Below are positions 17,452-26,842 of a stretch of 64,000 nucleotides of DNA, piece by piece; the stretch's first letter is position 1, and every line of letters begins with the position of its first letter. The notes beneath the pieces were generated by a model. The model did not search any database and was not told where the DNA came from. It worked only from the letters and a program-made list of their open reading frames with translations. Made by a program: the position numbers and the translations under genes. This DNA comes from Streptomyces antimycoticus (lineage in GTDB: Bacteria > Actinomycetota > Actinomycetes > Streptomycetales > Streptomycetaceae): positions 10,354,001 to 10,418,000 of the forward strand of contig NZ_BJHV01000001.1 in the NCBI RefSeq assembly GCF_005405925.1, given 5' to 3'.

Positions 17452-19803
17452 GTGACCGCGCCAACAGGGAACGGGATCTCTCGCAGAGGTGTGATCGGCT
17501 CGGCGGCCGTAGCCGGCTCGGCGGTGGCACTCGGGGCCGCGGGCCCGCTGGGCGGATCGGGGACCGCCTGGGCCGCGCCCCGGGCGGCCGACGAGGCGGG
17601 AAGCCTGTCCGAGCGGCTGGCCAGGGCCGCGGCCCTGCGGTGGCGGCGGATGCCCGGCGACTGGAAGGACGGTCCCTTCCTGGCCAATGGCCTGCTCGGG
17701 GCGAACGTCTACCGGGGCGCCACGGCCAACTCCGTGAAAGTGATGGTCAGCCACTATCACGTACAGGACCAGCGACCCCAGTGGGCCGCCACGTACGGCT
17801 ACTCACGGCTGCCCATCGGGCACTTCGACCTCACCCTCGCCGGAGAGGTGACCGATGTCGACTGGACGCTCGACCTCTGGGACGCCGAGCTGCGCGGCAC
17901 CGTCACCACCACCCGGGGCAGCGTCCGCTTCTCGATGCTGGTGCACAACGCCCGTGGCGCGCTGCTGATCTCCACCCGGCCGAGCGCGGGCGAGGAGAGC
18001 GCGGCCTGGTCGTTCACCTGGATGCCCGCCGCCTCGCCCCGGACCAAGGGCAAGCCCGCCGACTACACGGGCAACCCCGACCCCCGCACCGGCTCCGCGG
18101 GCGAGACCCACTACGTCGAACAACCGCTGATCGCGGGCGGCGGATGGGCCACCGCCTGGCGGGAACGGCGCGTCGGCACCGGCAGGTTGCTCGCCGCGCA
18201 CATCGTCTACCGCTACCCGGACGACCTCGCGAAAACCACCGAACTCGCCGTGGCCGAGGTGGCGCGCACCCTGGCCGAGGACCCGGACGAGCTGGTGCGT
18301 GCGCACCGCGGCTGGTGGAACCGTTTCTACCAGCGCAGCCTGCTCTCCGTGCCCGACAAGCGGATTCAGGACTTCTACTGGATCCAGCTCTACAAGGCCG
18401 CCTGCGCCACCCGCGCCGGAGGACCCTCGATGTCCGAGTGGGGACCCTGGTACCCGGAGACCGGAGGGAGTTGGACCGCGGTCTGGTGGAACCTCAACGT
18501 CCAGATCGCCACCTGGCTGATCCAGGGCTCCAACCACCTCGAACTCGACTCCGTCACCTCCACCTTCAAGGACTTCGAGAAGAATCTCCCACTGTCCCTC
18601 CCGCCCGAGATCCCGAACGAGCAGATCTACGCCCTGTCCCACCCCTCCGACTGGACGCTGCGCCCCGGCGCCCACACCGTCGGCGTCCCGGGCACCGCCA
18701 CCAAGACGGACAACAACGGCAACCTCTCCTGGGCCATGCACAACATCTGGCTCAGCTACCGCCACACCATGGACATCCGCATCGTGCGCGACGTCCTCTA
18801 CCCGATCCTCGTCAAAGCGGTGAACTACTACGACCACTTCCTCTACGAGGGCGGTGACGGCAAACTGCATCTGCCGCTCACCCGGTCCCCGGAGTACGCG
18901 GACGCGGTGGACTGCACCTACGATCTCTCCCTGCTCCGCTGGGGCTGCACCACGCTCCTGGACTGCCTGCGCATCCTCCGCACCGACAACCCGCGCGCCG
19001 GGCGCTGGCGGGAGATCCGGCGGCGTCTGGTCGACTACCCGCGCGACGCCACCGGCGTCACGATCGGCGCCGGCACACCGCTGGCCGACTCCCACCGCCA
19101 CTTCTCCCACATGCTGTGGCTGTACCCGTTGCACGAGCTCACCTGGGACCGGCCGGCCGACCGGGACATCATGCGGACCACGTTCGACCACTGGACCGAG
19201 GACCGCAGCCTCTGGGCGGGGTACAGCTACGCGGCGGCCTCCTCGATGGCGTCGCGGATGGGGCGGCCCGAGGACGCCCTCGACTTCCTCACCACCTTCA
19301 CCGGGAACCTCTTCGACGAGTCGTACATGGACTGCTACATGACCGCGAACACCATGTACGCGGAGGACACCAACCTGGGCATCGAGAGCCCTCTGAGCAC
19401 GGCCCAGTCGATCCTCGACATGGGTATACAGAGCCATGGAGGCGTCGTTAGGGTCTTCCCCTCCGTGTCACGGCGCTGGCCGGACGTCTCGTTCCAGGCC
19501 CTGCGCGCCCAGGGCGCGTTCCTCGTCGACGCGGACCGCGCCGGCGGCAGGACCCGGTGGGTGCGGGTCCACAGCGAGGCGGGCGCGCCACTGGTGCTGC
19601 AGCACGGCATCGCCGGTGCCATCGACGTACGGGACGAGCACGGCCGTCGGCTGCGGTACCGGGAGACCGGACCCGGCCGTATCGAGATCCCGCTCGGCCG
19701 GGACGAGACGGCCGTCGTCGCCCCGCGCGGCGCCCACCCGGACGTGCGACCGCGCGACGTACCGGCCGTCGGCGACGCGAAGCCGTGGGGGCTGCCGGAC
19801 TGA
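17452..19803 (+). CDS. Tat-exported GH95-like glycoside hydrolase
   Basis: The GTG at 17452 is preceded by GGGAGG at seven bases, so it is preferred over the ATG fifteen bases upstream that lies inside this Shine-Dalgarno sequence. The 783-residue product begins with a twin-arginine signal (ISRRGVIGSAAVAGSAVAL). An N-terminal beta-sandwich is followed by an alpha/alpha six-hairpin domain. The segment DSHRHFSHMLWLYPLHELTW matches the HRHxSHL signature of GH95 enzymes, whose known activities are alpha-L-fucosidase and alpha-L-galactosidase. A C-terminal beta domain ends near VVAPRG. The overall similarity is typical of distant GH95-type proteins, so substrate specificity remains open. It stands alone, with 246 bases upstream and small genes on the opposite strand downstream. 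Confidence 0.7.
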   Translation: MTAPTGNGISRRGVIGSAAVAGSAVALGAAGPLGGSGTAWAAPRAADEAGSLSERLARAAALRWRRMPGDWKDGPFLANGLLGANVYRGATANSVKVMVSHYHVQDQRPQWAATYGYSRLPIGHFDLTLAGEVTDVDWTLDLWDAELRGTVTTTRGSVRFSMLVHNARGALLISTRPSAGEESAAWSFTWMPAASPRTKGKPADYTGNPDPRTGSAGETHYVEQPLIAGGGWATAWRERRVGTGRLLAAHIVYRYPDDLAKTTELAVAEVARTLAEDPDELVRAHRGWWNRFYQRSLLSVPDKRIQDFYWIQLYKAACATRAGGPSMSEWGPWYPETGGSWTAVWWNLNVQIATWLIQGSNHLELDSVTSTFKDFEKNLPLSLPPEIPNEQIYALSHPSDWTLRPGAHTVGVPGTATKTDNNGNLSWAMHNIWLSYRHTMDIRIVRDVLYPILVKAVNYYDHFLYEGGDGKLHLPLTRSPEYADAVDCTYDLSLLRWGCTTLLDCLRILRTDNPRAGRWREIRRRLVDYPRDATGVTIGAGTPLADSHRHFSHMLWLYPLHELTWDRPADRDIMRTTFDHWTEDRSLWAGYSYAAASSMASRMGRPEDALDFLTTFTGNLFDESYMDCYMTANTMYAEDTNLGIESPLSTAQSILDMGIQSHGGVVRVFPSVSRRWPDVSFQALRAQGAFLVDADRAGGRTRWVRVHSEAGAPLVLQHGIAGAIDVRDEHGRRLRYRETGPGRIEIPLGRDETAVVAPRGAHPDVRPRDVPAVGDAKPWGLPD

Positions 19804-19870
19804 ACCGGGCTCCCCCAGCGGCCCGGGGCGACGCCTCATGCCCCGGGTCTGCTGACCGCCGTGCCGTGTG

Positions 19871-20023
19871 TCAGGTGAGAAGCCACATGTACGACGAGGT
19901 GAGGCCCGAGGCCAGCCAGAACGATCCCGAGGCGATCCCGATGATGATCAGTACCGCCAGCGTGCTGTCTATCTTCTCCACCCGCGGGGACGGACGCCGG
20001 GGCTCCAGGTCATGTGAACTCAC
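19871..20023 (-). CDS. Small single-span membrane protein
   Basis: A 50-residue product starting with GTG (VSSHDLEPRRPSPRVEKIDS) and followed by one hydrophobic helix, STLAVLIIIGIASGSFWLAS, with a short C-terminal tail ending SSYMWLLT. Charged and Pro-rich residues precede the helix, so the N-terminus is probably cytoplasmic. The ribosome-binding site is weak (GGTGG). It resembles the many small membrane proteins of unknown function in Streptomyces. No function is proposed. Confidence 0.5.
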   Translation of the reverse strand: MSSHDLEPRRPSPRVEKIDSTLAVLIIIGIASGSFWLASGLTSSYMWLLT

Positions 20024-20151
20024 CCGTCCACCATATATGGCAAGAAGTGGGTGTGTGTGGCGGCTTTTTGAGGACTTCGACGAGGCGAAGTGATCGGAGC
20101 CCGAATCGACCGGCGGCGTCCGGGCATCGTCCCGGGCCCTTCGTCGCAAAA

Positions 20152-20187
20152 CCCGCCGACGCCGGTACGGCTACCGGCGTCGGCGGG
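20152..20187 (-). terminator. Rho-independent terminator of the lipoprotein gene
   Basis: A perfect 16-base-pair inverted repeat (CCCGCCGACGCCGGTA and its complement) with a CGGC loop lies 56 bases past the stop of the minus-strand lipoprotein gene. On the minus strand it is followed immediately by TTTT. Confidence 0.8.
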
Positions 20188-20242
20188 GCAGGCCGTGAGC
20201 GAGGCCTGAGCGGCTGCGCGATCGCGCGACCGGGCCGGAATG

Positions 20243-20866
20243 CTAACCGAGGTTCCACCTGCCCACGCGCTCCTCGTCGAAGCCGGTCGCGTCCATCTGG
20301 TAGGTCACGGCCGTGATCTTCGCGTCCTCCGGTACTTCGAAGATGACCCACCCGGTGGCCCGCTCGCCCGGCTGCAGGATCAGGGAGAGGTCCAGGGACT
20401 CGCCGACAGTGGGGGACCCGGGCTTGCCGAAGTACCCCTTCCCCGTCGAGTCGATGACCTTCGCCCCGTTGTACCCGCTGTCGTGGTAGGTGCCCGTGCC
20501 CGTTCCGACGATCGTGAAGTCCGCCGCGACCAGGCGTTTCCCGGGGGGAGCCTTGAAGTAGGCGACCTCCGCCTGGGCGCGGTCCACGTACCTCTTCAGC
20601 GTGAAGTCGGCCCGGACCGTGCCCTTGGTGTCCAGATTGCCGGGCAGTCCCTCCAGTGCGAGAGTGTCGCCGAGCTTGCCGATCGGCGCCGCCGCGCTGC
20701 TGGGCGCGGCGTCCGGCGCCTGCTCACCGCCGGGTTCGGCGGGGCCGCTGGAGCCGGTGTTCTTCGTGGGCCCGCCCTTGCCGATGCCGATGTCCGAACC
20801 GCCGCATGCCACAAGGGTGGCGGTGAGTGTGACGACCGCCGCGGCGGCCGCGATGGAACGGTGCAT
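20243..20866 (-). CDS. DUF4352-type secreted lipoprotein
   Basis: The protein has 207 residues. The N-terminus has a hydrophobic stretch and the lipobox LVAC at residues 18-21, so it should be a lipid-anchored surface protein. A Gly/Pro/Ser-rich linker of about 40 residues follows. The C-terminal domain of about 130 residues has alternating strands and the pattern RLVAADFTIVGTG...LDLSLILQPGERATGWVIFEVPED, characteristic of the DUF4352/telomeric-repeat-like immunoglobulin fold found in actinobacterial lipoproteins. The function of that family is not established. The gene stands alone and ends in a strong terminator. Confidence 0.75.
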   Translation of the reverse strand: MHRSIAAAAAVVTLTATLVACGGSDIGIGKGGPTKNTGSSGPAEPGGEQAPDAAPSSAAAPIGKLGDTLALEGLPGNLDTKGTVRADFTLKRYVDRAQAEVAYFKAPPGKRLVAADFTIVGTGTGTYHDSGYNGAKVIDSTGKGYFGKPGSPTVGESLDLSLILQPGERATGWVIFEVPEDAKITAVTYQMDATGFDEERVGRWNLG

Positions 20867-20989
20867 GGAATTCCCCGTACATCCCGTTGAACCGGATCTC
20901 TCCGGCGACGAGTGGAATCCTCGTACACCCCGGCGTACGTGAAGTGCCGGTCGTGTAACCGAACGGCATCAAAGGAGCTCGAGGCGCCG

Positions 20990-21187
20990 ATGCGGCCGTC
21001 AGTCGGACCGCGGACGGCCTCCATCGGACCCGGCACCGCCGCCCTCGCCGCCCGTACCGGCTCACCCCTGTTCACCTGGCCCGCCGTCGTCCTCTACGCG
21101 CTGCTCGTCGCCGCCTGGGCCGCGGTCGCCTGCCGCTCACTGGGCCACGTTGCCGCGCACGCGGGAAGGCCGAAGAGCCGGGCGTAA
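20990..21187 (+). CDS. Possible small membrane protein
   Basis: A 65-residue product (MRPSVGPRTASIGPG...) with one likely membrane helix, WPAVVLYALLVAAWAAVACR. An AAGGAG sequence occurs, but 13 bases upstream of the ATG, which is long. Codon usage is consistent with a real gene, yet the evidence is modest. It lies between the lipoprotein gene and the LacI regulator gene. Confidence 0.35.
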   Translation: MRPSVGPRTASIGPGTAALAARTGSPLFTWPAVVLYALLVAAWAAVACRSLGHVAAHAGRPKSRA

Positions 21188-21281
21188 TCCGGTGCCGGGC
21201 GCGGTGCCGGTCGCGGTGCCGCTCAACGGAAAGTCGCCGCACAGGTCTTGACCTCCTCCACACGCCGCCCGCAGAGTGCTC

Positions 21282-21310
21282 GGTAATGCGCATAGGTAAT
21301 GCGCATTACC
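21282..21310. promoter_or_regulatory. LacI-family operator (palindrome plus partial copy)
   Basis: The 16-base perfect palindrome GGTAATGCGCATTACC occupies 21295-21310. A partial direct copy, GGTAATGCGCATAG, precedes it at 21282-21295. The element lies 26 bases upstream of the regulator's GTG. A central CG within TGCGCA is typical of LacI/GalR operators, so autoregulation is the likely role. Confidence 0.7.
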
Positions 21311-21335
21311 AATCGACGGGGAGAGGGAATCACGC

Positions 21336-22427
21336 GTGGAGCAGTCGAGGAAGCGGGCGAAGCCAGGGCGCAATCCCGGCTCGATCGGCCGTACGTCACG
21401 ACCGCGGCAGGCGGAGGTGGCCCAGCTCGCCGGAGTCTCGCAGGCCACGGTCTCGCTGGTGCTGTCGGCCCGCACGGACGGCAAGGCGGCGACGATCTCC
21501 GAGGAGACCCGGCAGCGCGTCCTCGACGCCGCCCGCAGCCTCGGGTACGTGCACGACCCGGCCGCGCGGCGGCTGGCCGCCGCCCGCAACAACCTCCTCG
21601 GCGTCTTCAGCTTCACCGCGACGTTCCCGACGGACGTGCAGCACTCCTACTACCCGTTCCTCGTCGGCGTCGAGCAGGAGGCGGCCGCCCGCGGCTATGA
21701 CCTGGTGCTCTTCACCGGGTCGAGCGCGGGCGGGCCGGAGGCGCTCAGCCGGGTGCGCCTGGCCGACGGCTGCCTCTTCCTCGGCCGCCACGCGCCGGGC
21801 GCCGAGCTCAAGCGGCTGGTGGCCGACGGGTTCCCGGTGGTCCATCTGGGCCGCCGCGAGGAACTGGAGGGGCTGGCCTGGGTCGGCGCCGACTACGTCA
21901 GCGCCAGCCGCGCCGTCGTGGAGCATCTGGCGGCACTGGGTCACCGGCGCATCGTCCTGGTGCGCGAGGACGACGACGCCCCGGCGTCCACGGACCGTCA
22001 GCGCGGCTTTGTGGAGGGGCTGGCGGCCGTCGGCGGCGACGCGGGCCCGGAGGCGGTACTGCGCTGCGCCGACCCGGCGGGCGAGGTGACGGCGGAGCGG
22101 GTGCGCGCGCTGGTCGAGGAGGGGGTGACGGCGTTCGTCGCGGAGGAGACGGACACCGGTGCGGCCTGGCGCGCGCTGGACGCCGCCGTCCGGGAGGCGC
22201 GGCTCGACTGCCCCGGGGACGTCTCGCTCGGGCTGCTCGGCGGCCCGCCGCCGGACCTGGCCACGGCACCCGTGCCCATGGGATTCGACGTGCCCCGGCA
22301 CCAGCTCGGCGCCGCCGCTGTCCGGCTCTTCGCCGCCATGGTGGCCGGCGAGGAGACCCACGAACCACTGGTGGCCTGCGCATTCCGTACCGGCGAGACG
22401 GCGGGCCCGCCCGGCCGGCGGCCATGA
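21336..22427 (+). CDS. LacI-family transcriptional regulator
   Basis: The protein has 363 residues. Residues 25-75 form the LacI helix-turn-helix with AEVAQLAGVSQATVSLVL and the hinge region LGYVHDPAARRLA. The C-terminal part is a periplasmic-binding-protein-like effector domain (LLGVFSFTATFP..., ALGHRRIVLV, GAAAVRLFAAMV). The gene starts with GTG directly after a palindromic operator and heads a long same-strand series: FAD oxidoreductase (60 bases downstream), hydantoinase, HExxH protein and permease. It is therefore the probable local repressor of this catabolic locus, released by a pathway metabolite. Confidence 0.88.
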   Translation: MEQSRKRAKPGRNPGSIGRTSRPRQAEVAQLAGVSQATVSLVLSARTDGKAATISEETRQRVLDAARSLGYVHDPAARRLAAARNNLLGVFSFTATFPTDVQHSYYPFLVGVEQEAAARGYDLVLFTGSSAGGPEALSRVRLADGCLFLGRHAPGAELKRLVADGFPVVHLGRREELEGLAWVGADYVSASRAVVEHLAALGHRRIVLVREDDDAPASTDRQRGFVEGLAAVGGDAGPEAVLRCADPAGEVTAERVRALVEEGVTAFVAEETDTGAAWRALDAAVREARLDCPGDVSLGLLGGPPPDLATAPVPMGFDVPRHQLGAAAVRLFAAMVAGEETHEPLVACAFRTGETAGPPGRRP

Positions 22428-22487
22428 CGCCCCTGACGCACACCGCGGTTCGCACACCGCGGTTCGGACACGACCCCAAGGAGCAGC

Positions 22488-24085
22488 GTGATAGCGGAAC
22501 CGGACATCCTGATCGTCGGCGGCGGCCTCGGCGGGATCGCCGCCGCGCTCGGCGCCTGCCGGGCGGGCCGACGTGTGGTGATGACCGAGGAGACGGACTG
22601 GATCGGCGGTCAGCTCACCGCGCAGGCGGTGCCGCCGGACGAGCACCCCTGGGTGGAGCAGTTCGGTACGACGGCGACCTACCGGGCGCTGCGCGAGGGA
22701 ATCCGCGCCTACTACCGGCAGTGGTACCCCTGCGTGCCGAGGCGCTGGGGCTCGCGGAGCTGAACCCGGGCGCCGGCCGGGTCAGCAAACTGTGCCATGA
22801 GCCGCGGGTGGCGCTCGCCGTCCTCGAGGGCATGCTCGCGCCGTACCGGGCCGCGGGCCTGCTGACCGTCCTGACCGAGCACCGCGCCGTCTCCGCCGAG
22901 ACGGACGGTGACATGATCCGCGCGGTGACCGTGCGCGACCTGCGCTCCGGCGGACGGACCACGTTCACCGCCCGGTACGTCGTCGACGCCACCGAGACCG
23001 GTGAACTGCTCGACCTCGCCGGTGTGGAGCACGCCAACGGGGCCGAGGCGCAGGACGAGTTCGGTGAGCCGCACGCCCCCGCCGAAGCACGGCCCGAGAA
23101 CCAGCAGGGCATCACCGTGTGCTTCGCGCTCTCGCACCACGAGGGCGAGGACCACACCGTGGAACGGCCCGAGGACTACGACTTCTGGCGTGCCTACCGG
23201 CCCGACTTCTGGCCGGGTCCGCTGCTCGGCTTCGAGGCGCCCGACCCGCGCACCCTGGAGCCCGTGCCCCGCACCTTCGTGCCCAACCCGGACCTCGACC
23301 CGCTGGCGGTCAGCGCCGATCAGAGCGCCGACGCCGGGGACAAGGAGCTGTGGGGATTCCGCCGGATCCTCGCCCGCGGACTGCACCGGCCGGGCGCCTT
23401 CGGCTCGGACATCACCCTCGTCAACTGGCCGCTGAACGACTACTGGCTCAAGCCGTACATCGGCCAGGAGGCCGAAGCCCTGCACGAGGCGCGCCAGTTG
23501 TCGCTGTCGGTGCTGTACTGGCTGCAGACGGAGGCACCACGGGCGGACGGCGGCACCGGCTTCCCCGGGCTGCGCATCCGCCCGGACGTCACCGGCACCG
23601 CGGACGGTCTGGCCAAGGCGGCCTATGTGCGCGAGTCGCGGCGCATCAAGGCGGTGACCACCGTCGTCGAGCAGGACGTGGCGATCGACGTGGTCGGCCC
23701 CCACGGCAGGACCCGCTACCGCGATTCGGTCGGGGTGGGCGGTTACCGCATCGACCTGCACCCCTCCACGGGCGGCGACAGCTACATCGACGTCGGCTCC
23801 GTGCCGTTCGAAATCCCGCTCGGCGCGCTGGTGCCACGCCGGGTGCGCAACCTGCTGCCCGCCGGCAAGAACATCGGCACCACCCACATCACCAACGGCT
23901 GCTACCGGCTGCACCCGGTCGAGTGGAACGTCGGCGAGGTCGCGGGCGCGCTCGCCGCGCACTGCCTGGACGAGGGCGTGGAGCCCCACCAGGTGCAGGC
24001 CGAGGACAAGCGGTTCGAGGAGTTCGGCCGTCTCCTGGACCGGGCGGGTGTGCAGCGCCGCTGGCCCGACGTCCGCGGCTACTGA
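22488..24085 (+). pseudogene. FAD-dependent oxidoreductase, frameshifted
   Basis: The N-terminal frame starts with GTG (AAGGAG four bases upstream) and has the dinucleotide-binding motif [14 protein letters not shown], then [18 protein letters not shown], as in FAD-dependent oxidoreductases of the PF12831 type. At the C run 22727-22730 (after RAYYRQWYP) the frame must change. One added C gives [14 protein letters not shown] and joins the remaining 440 residues, which carry VVDATETGELLDLAGV and end in the conserved PAGKNIGTTHITNGCYRLHPVEWN segment typical of this family. Both halves look fully constrained. Such enzymes occur in sugar-acid and polysaccharide loci, but the reaction is seldom known. 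It lies 60 bases after the LacI gene and 73 bases before the hydantoinase gene. Confidence 0.75.
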
Positions 24086-24158
24086 CCCCGTCCGACAGCA
24101 CTTCCAGCCCCGTCTCCGGACTACCTGAAGCACGTCAACACACAAGGAGGTGCCCGCC

Positions 24159-26291
24159 ATGACTCCAGACCGCCGCATCCGCGTCGGCATCGACGTGGGT
24201 GGCACGTTCACCGATGCCGTGGCGGTCGACGCCGTCGCGCTCACACTGGTGGGCCAGGTGAAGGTGCCCACCAGCCACCACCACGAGGACGGTGTCGCCC
24301 ACGGCATCGTCGAGGCGCTCGAACAGCTGCTGGCGAAGGTCGACCGGACGGCCGGCGACGTCGTGTTCCTGGCACACGGCACGACCCAGGCCACCAACGC
24401 CCTGCTGGAGGGCGATGTGGCCACGGTCGGGCTGATCGGGATCGGCGGCGGGCCCGGCGCGGTGATCACGCGGCGGCTCGCCGCCTTCGGCAAGCTCGAA
24501 CTCACCCCCGGCAAACGGCTTCCGCTGGTCTACGCGCACGTGGCCGACCCGTCCGCGGAGGCCGAGGTGCGCGCGGCCGTGGAGCGGGTGCGCGCCGAGG
24601 GGGCCGAGGTGCTCGTCGCCACGGAGCCGTTCGGAGTGGACCGTCCCGAGGGCGAGCAGGCCGTGCTCGGCGTGGCGCGGCCCACGGGGCTGCCGCTGGC
24701 CGCGGCCCACGAGATCACCTCGATGTACGGGCTGCACAAGCGGACCCGGACGGCGGTGGTGAACGCCGCGATCCTGCCGCGGATGCTGGCGACGGCCGAT
24801 CTGGTGGACGCGTCCATCACGAAGGCCGGGGTGACCGCGCCGCTGATGGTGATGCGCTGCGACGGCGGCGTGATGTCGCTGGACGAGATGCGCCGGCGTC
24901 CACTGCTGACGATCCTGTCGGGCCCGGCGGCGGGCGTCGCCGGGGCGCTGATGCAGGAGCGGGTCAGCGAGGGCGTGTTCCTGGAGACGGGCGGCACCTC
25001 GACCGACATCAGCGTGGTGCGGCGCGGAAAGGTGGCGGTGCGCCACGCCACGATCCTCGGCAAGACCTCCTATCTGAGCGCCCTCGACGTCCGCACGGTC
25101 GGGGTCGGCGGCGGCTCCATGGTGCGGGTCTCCCGCGGGCAGGTGGTCGGCGTCGGTCCGCGCAGCGCGCACATCGCGGGCCTGCCCTACGCCTGCTTCG
25201 CCTCGCTCGAGGAACTGCGGGACGCCCGGGTGGCGATGGTGCGGCCGATGGCCGGTGACCCGGAGGACTACGTGGTCCTCGACGCGGCGGGCGGCCGGTT
25301 CGCGGTGACGATGACCTGCGCGGCCAACGCGCTCGGACGGGTCGGGGAGGAGGACTTCGCACGCAGCGACCAGGAGGTCGCGCGGGCCGCACTCGCCCCG
25401 CTGGCCGCCACGCTCGGCACGGACGTGGCCGGTGCGGCGCGGTCGGTGCTCGACGCGGGGACGGAGCAGGTCAGGTCGGTGGTGGACGCGATGATCCGCG
25501 ACTACCGCCTGGACCGGGACACCGCCCTCCTCGTGGGCGGCGGCGGGGGAGCGGCGGCGGTGACCCCGCACCTGGCCGCCTCCGCCGGGCTCGAAGGACG
25601 CATCGCCCGCCACAGCGAGGTCATCAGCCCCATCGGGGTGGCGTTGGCGCTGGTGCGCGAGCAGGTCGAGCGCATCGTGCCCGGCGCCACCCAGGAACAG
25701 ATCCTCGCGGTACGCGCCGAGGCCGAGCGGGCCGTCGTCGCCCAGGGCGCCGCCGCCGACGGCGTCGAGGTGGAGGTGACCGTCGACCCGCAGACCAACA
25801 CCGTGCGGGCGGTCGCGACCGGCGCCACCGAGCTGCGCACCCAGGACCGGGCGCACCGCGCCGATGCCGACGAGCGGCTGCGCGCCGCCGCCACCAGCCT
25901 CAAGACACCCGAGACCCGCGTGCGGACGCTGGCCGGCACGGACGCGTACACGGTCTACGGCACCGAGGTGCGGCGCCGATTGCGGGCGGACCGCCATCCG
26001 GTGCGGGTGGTGGACGCGGACGGTGTGGTGCGGCTCGGCGCGGCGGACGCGCGGGTGGAGACCATGACGGTCGAGGGCTCCGGCGAGGCGCTCGCCGCGC
26101 TGGTCCGCGACGCGACCTCCTACGGCGACGGAGGCGTACGGGCCCCTGCCGTGCGGCTCCTGGTGGGCGGCCGGATCGCGGACCTCTCCGGTGTCCTGGA
26201 GCCCGAGGCGCTGCTCGCCCTGGCCCGCGCCGAGCTGCGTCCGCGCGGTGCCGGGGAGCCGGTCGTCGCCGTCGTGGAGTCGCGGACATGA
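24159..26291 (+). CDS. Hydantoinase/oxoprolinase A-type protein
   Basis: The 710-residue protein begins RIRVGIDVGGTFTDAV, the acetate-kinase-like phosphate-binding loop of HyuA/oxoprolinase proteins. HGTTQATNALLEGD, a second ATPase region with LSGPAAGVAGA, FLETGGTSTDISV and GVGGGSMVRV follow. The ATG is preceded by AAGGAGG at eight bases. These enzymes use ATP to open or carboxylate cyclic amides or ketones such as hydantoins, 5-oxoproline or acetone. They normally need a B subunit; none is encoded next to it, and the C-terminal third does not obviously supply one. The stop overlaps the next ATG by four bases (ATGA). The LacI, FAD oxidoreductase and permease neighbours suggest a catabolic role for an unknown small substrate. 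Confidence 0.85.
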   Translation: MTPDRRIRVGIDVGGTFTDAVAVDAVALTLVGQVKVPTSHHHEDGVAHGIVEALEQLLAKVDRTAGDVVFLAHGTTQATNALLEGDVATVGLIGIGGGPGAVITRRLAAFGKLELTPGKRLPLVYAHVADPSAEAEVRAAVERVRAEGAEVLVATEPFGVDRPEGEQAVLGVARPTGLPLAAAHEITSMYGLHKRTRTAVVNAAILPRMLATADLVDASITKAGVTAPLMVMRCDGGVMSLDEMRRRPLLTILSGPAAGVAGALMQERVSEGVFLETGGTSTDISVVRRGKVAVRHATILGKTSYLSALDVRTVGVGGGSMVRVSRGQVVGVGPRSAHIAGLPYACFASLEELRDARVAMVRPMAGDPEDYVVLDAAGGRFAVTMTCAANALGRVGEEDFARSDQEVARAALAPLAATLGTDVAGAARSVLDAGTEQVRSVVDAMIRDYRLDRDTALLVGGGGGAAAVTPHLAASAGLEGRIARHSEVISPIGVALALVREQVERIVPGATQEQILAVRAEAERAVVAQGAAADGVEVEVTVDPQTNTVRAVATGATELRTQDRAHRADADERLRAAATSLKTPETRVRTLAGTDAYTVYGTEVRRRLRADRHPVRVVDADGVVRLGAADARVETMTVEGSGEALAALVRDATSYGDGGVRAPAVRLLVGGRIADLSGVLEPEALLALARAELRPRGAGEPVVAVVESRT

Positions 26292-26839
26292 GCGCTGACC
26301 TTGACGTGGACCTCGCGGTACGCCTGCTCGGAGGGACACCCACCCACGAGGGCCGCGACCCCGTGCTGCTGCGCCACTGGGCGGTGGCGGCGACGGAGTT
26401 CGGCCACCGGATGACCCCGCGGGCCGCGGCCGTGCGGGTCGTGGACCGGGATGGCGGGCTGGACGCCGGGCTGCTGGCCCGCTACCGCTCCCGGCCGCCG
26501 GTGGTCGAGGTGTACACCGACACCGTCGAGCGGGCCGAGCGGCTGGTCGTCGAGCGCGGCTGGCGGCACTGGTTCCCGGAAGGGTCGGTGCGCGCCGCCG
26601 CCCTCGCCCACGAGCAGGCGCACGCCTGGCTTCACCACACCGCGGTGCGCGCCGAGTTCAAGCGAGTGCTGGGCCACACGGCACTGCGGTTCGGGCGGCG
26701 CCGCCTGTACGCGTACGTCGCGGGCGCGGACGAGGTCGCCGCGCACGCCTACGCCCACGCCGTCTGCGGCCTGGGCCGCAGCCCTCTGCTGCTCACGGAG
26801 GCGCTGGCCGCCGCCGTGTCCTGTGAAAGCGAGAACTGA
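26288..26839 (+). CDS. Small HExxH protein of unknown function
   Basis: A 183-residue product translationally coupled to the hydantoinase gene (ATGA overlap) and ending three bases before the permease gene. The segment LAHEQAHAWLHH places a HExxH zinc-protease-like motif at residues 108-112, and an acidic residue occurs about 40 residues later in AGADEVAAHAYAHAV, so a gluzincin-type site is possible. No signal peptide or membrane span is seen, so it should be cytoplasmic. I do not recognise the family. Its fixed position suggests it could act on, mature or replace the missing B subunit of the hydantoinase-like enzyme; that is speculation. Confidence 0.7.
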   Translation: MSADLDVDLAVRLLGGTPTHEGRDPVLLRHWAVAATEFGHRMTPRAAAVRVVDRDGGLDAGLLARYRSRPPVVEVYTDTVERAERLVVERGWRHWFPEGSVRAAALAHEQAHAWLHHTAVRAEFKRVLGHTALRFGRRRLYAYVAGADEVAAHAYAHAVCGLGRSPLLLTEALAAAVSCESEN

Positions 26840-26842
26840 TCG

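Noticed and set aside
17803..19437. Long minus-strand frame inside the GH95-like gene
   Set aside because: Shadow frame with low-complexity Gly/Val/Arg-rich product and no domain.
20031..20040. Palindrome CCATATATGG upstream of the small membrane protein gene
   Set aside because: Too short and A/T-rich to distinguish from chance or a promoter element; no second copy.
24159..26291. Acetone carboxylase as the function of the HyuA-type protein
   Set aside because: The opening motifs are shared by the whole HyuA/oxoprolinase superfamily and no beta or gamma subunit genes are adjacent.
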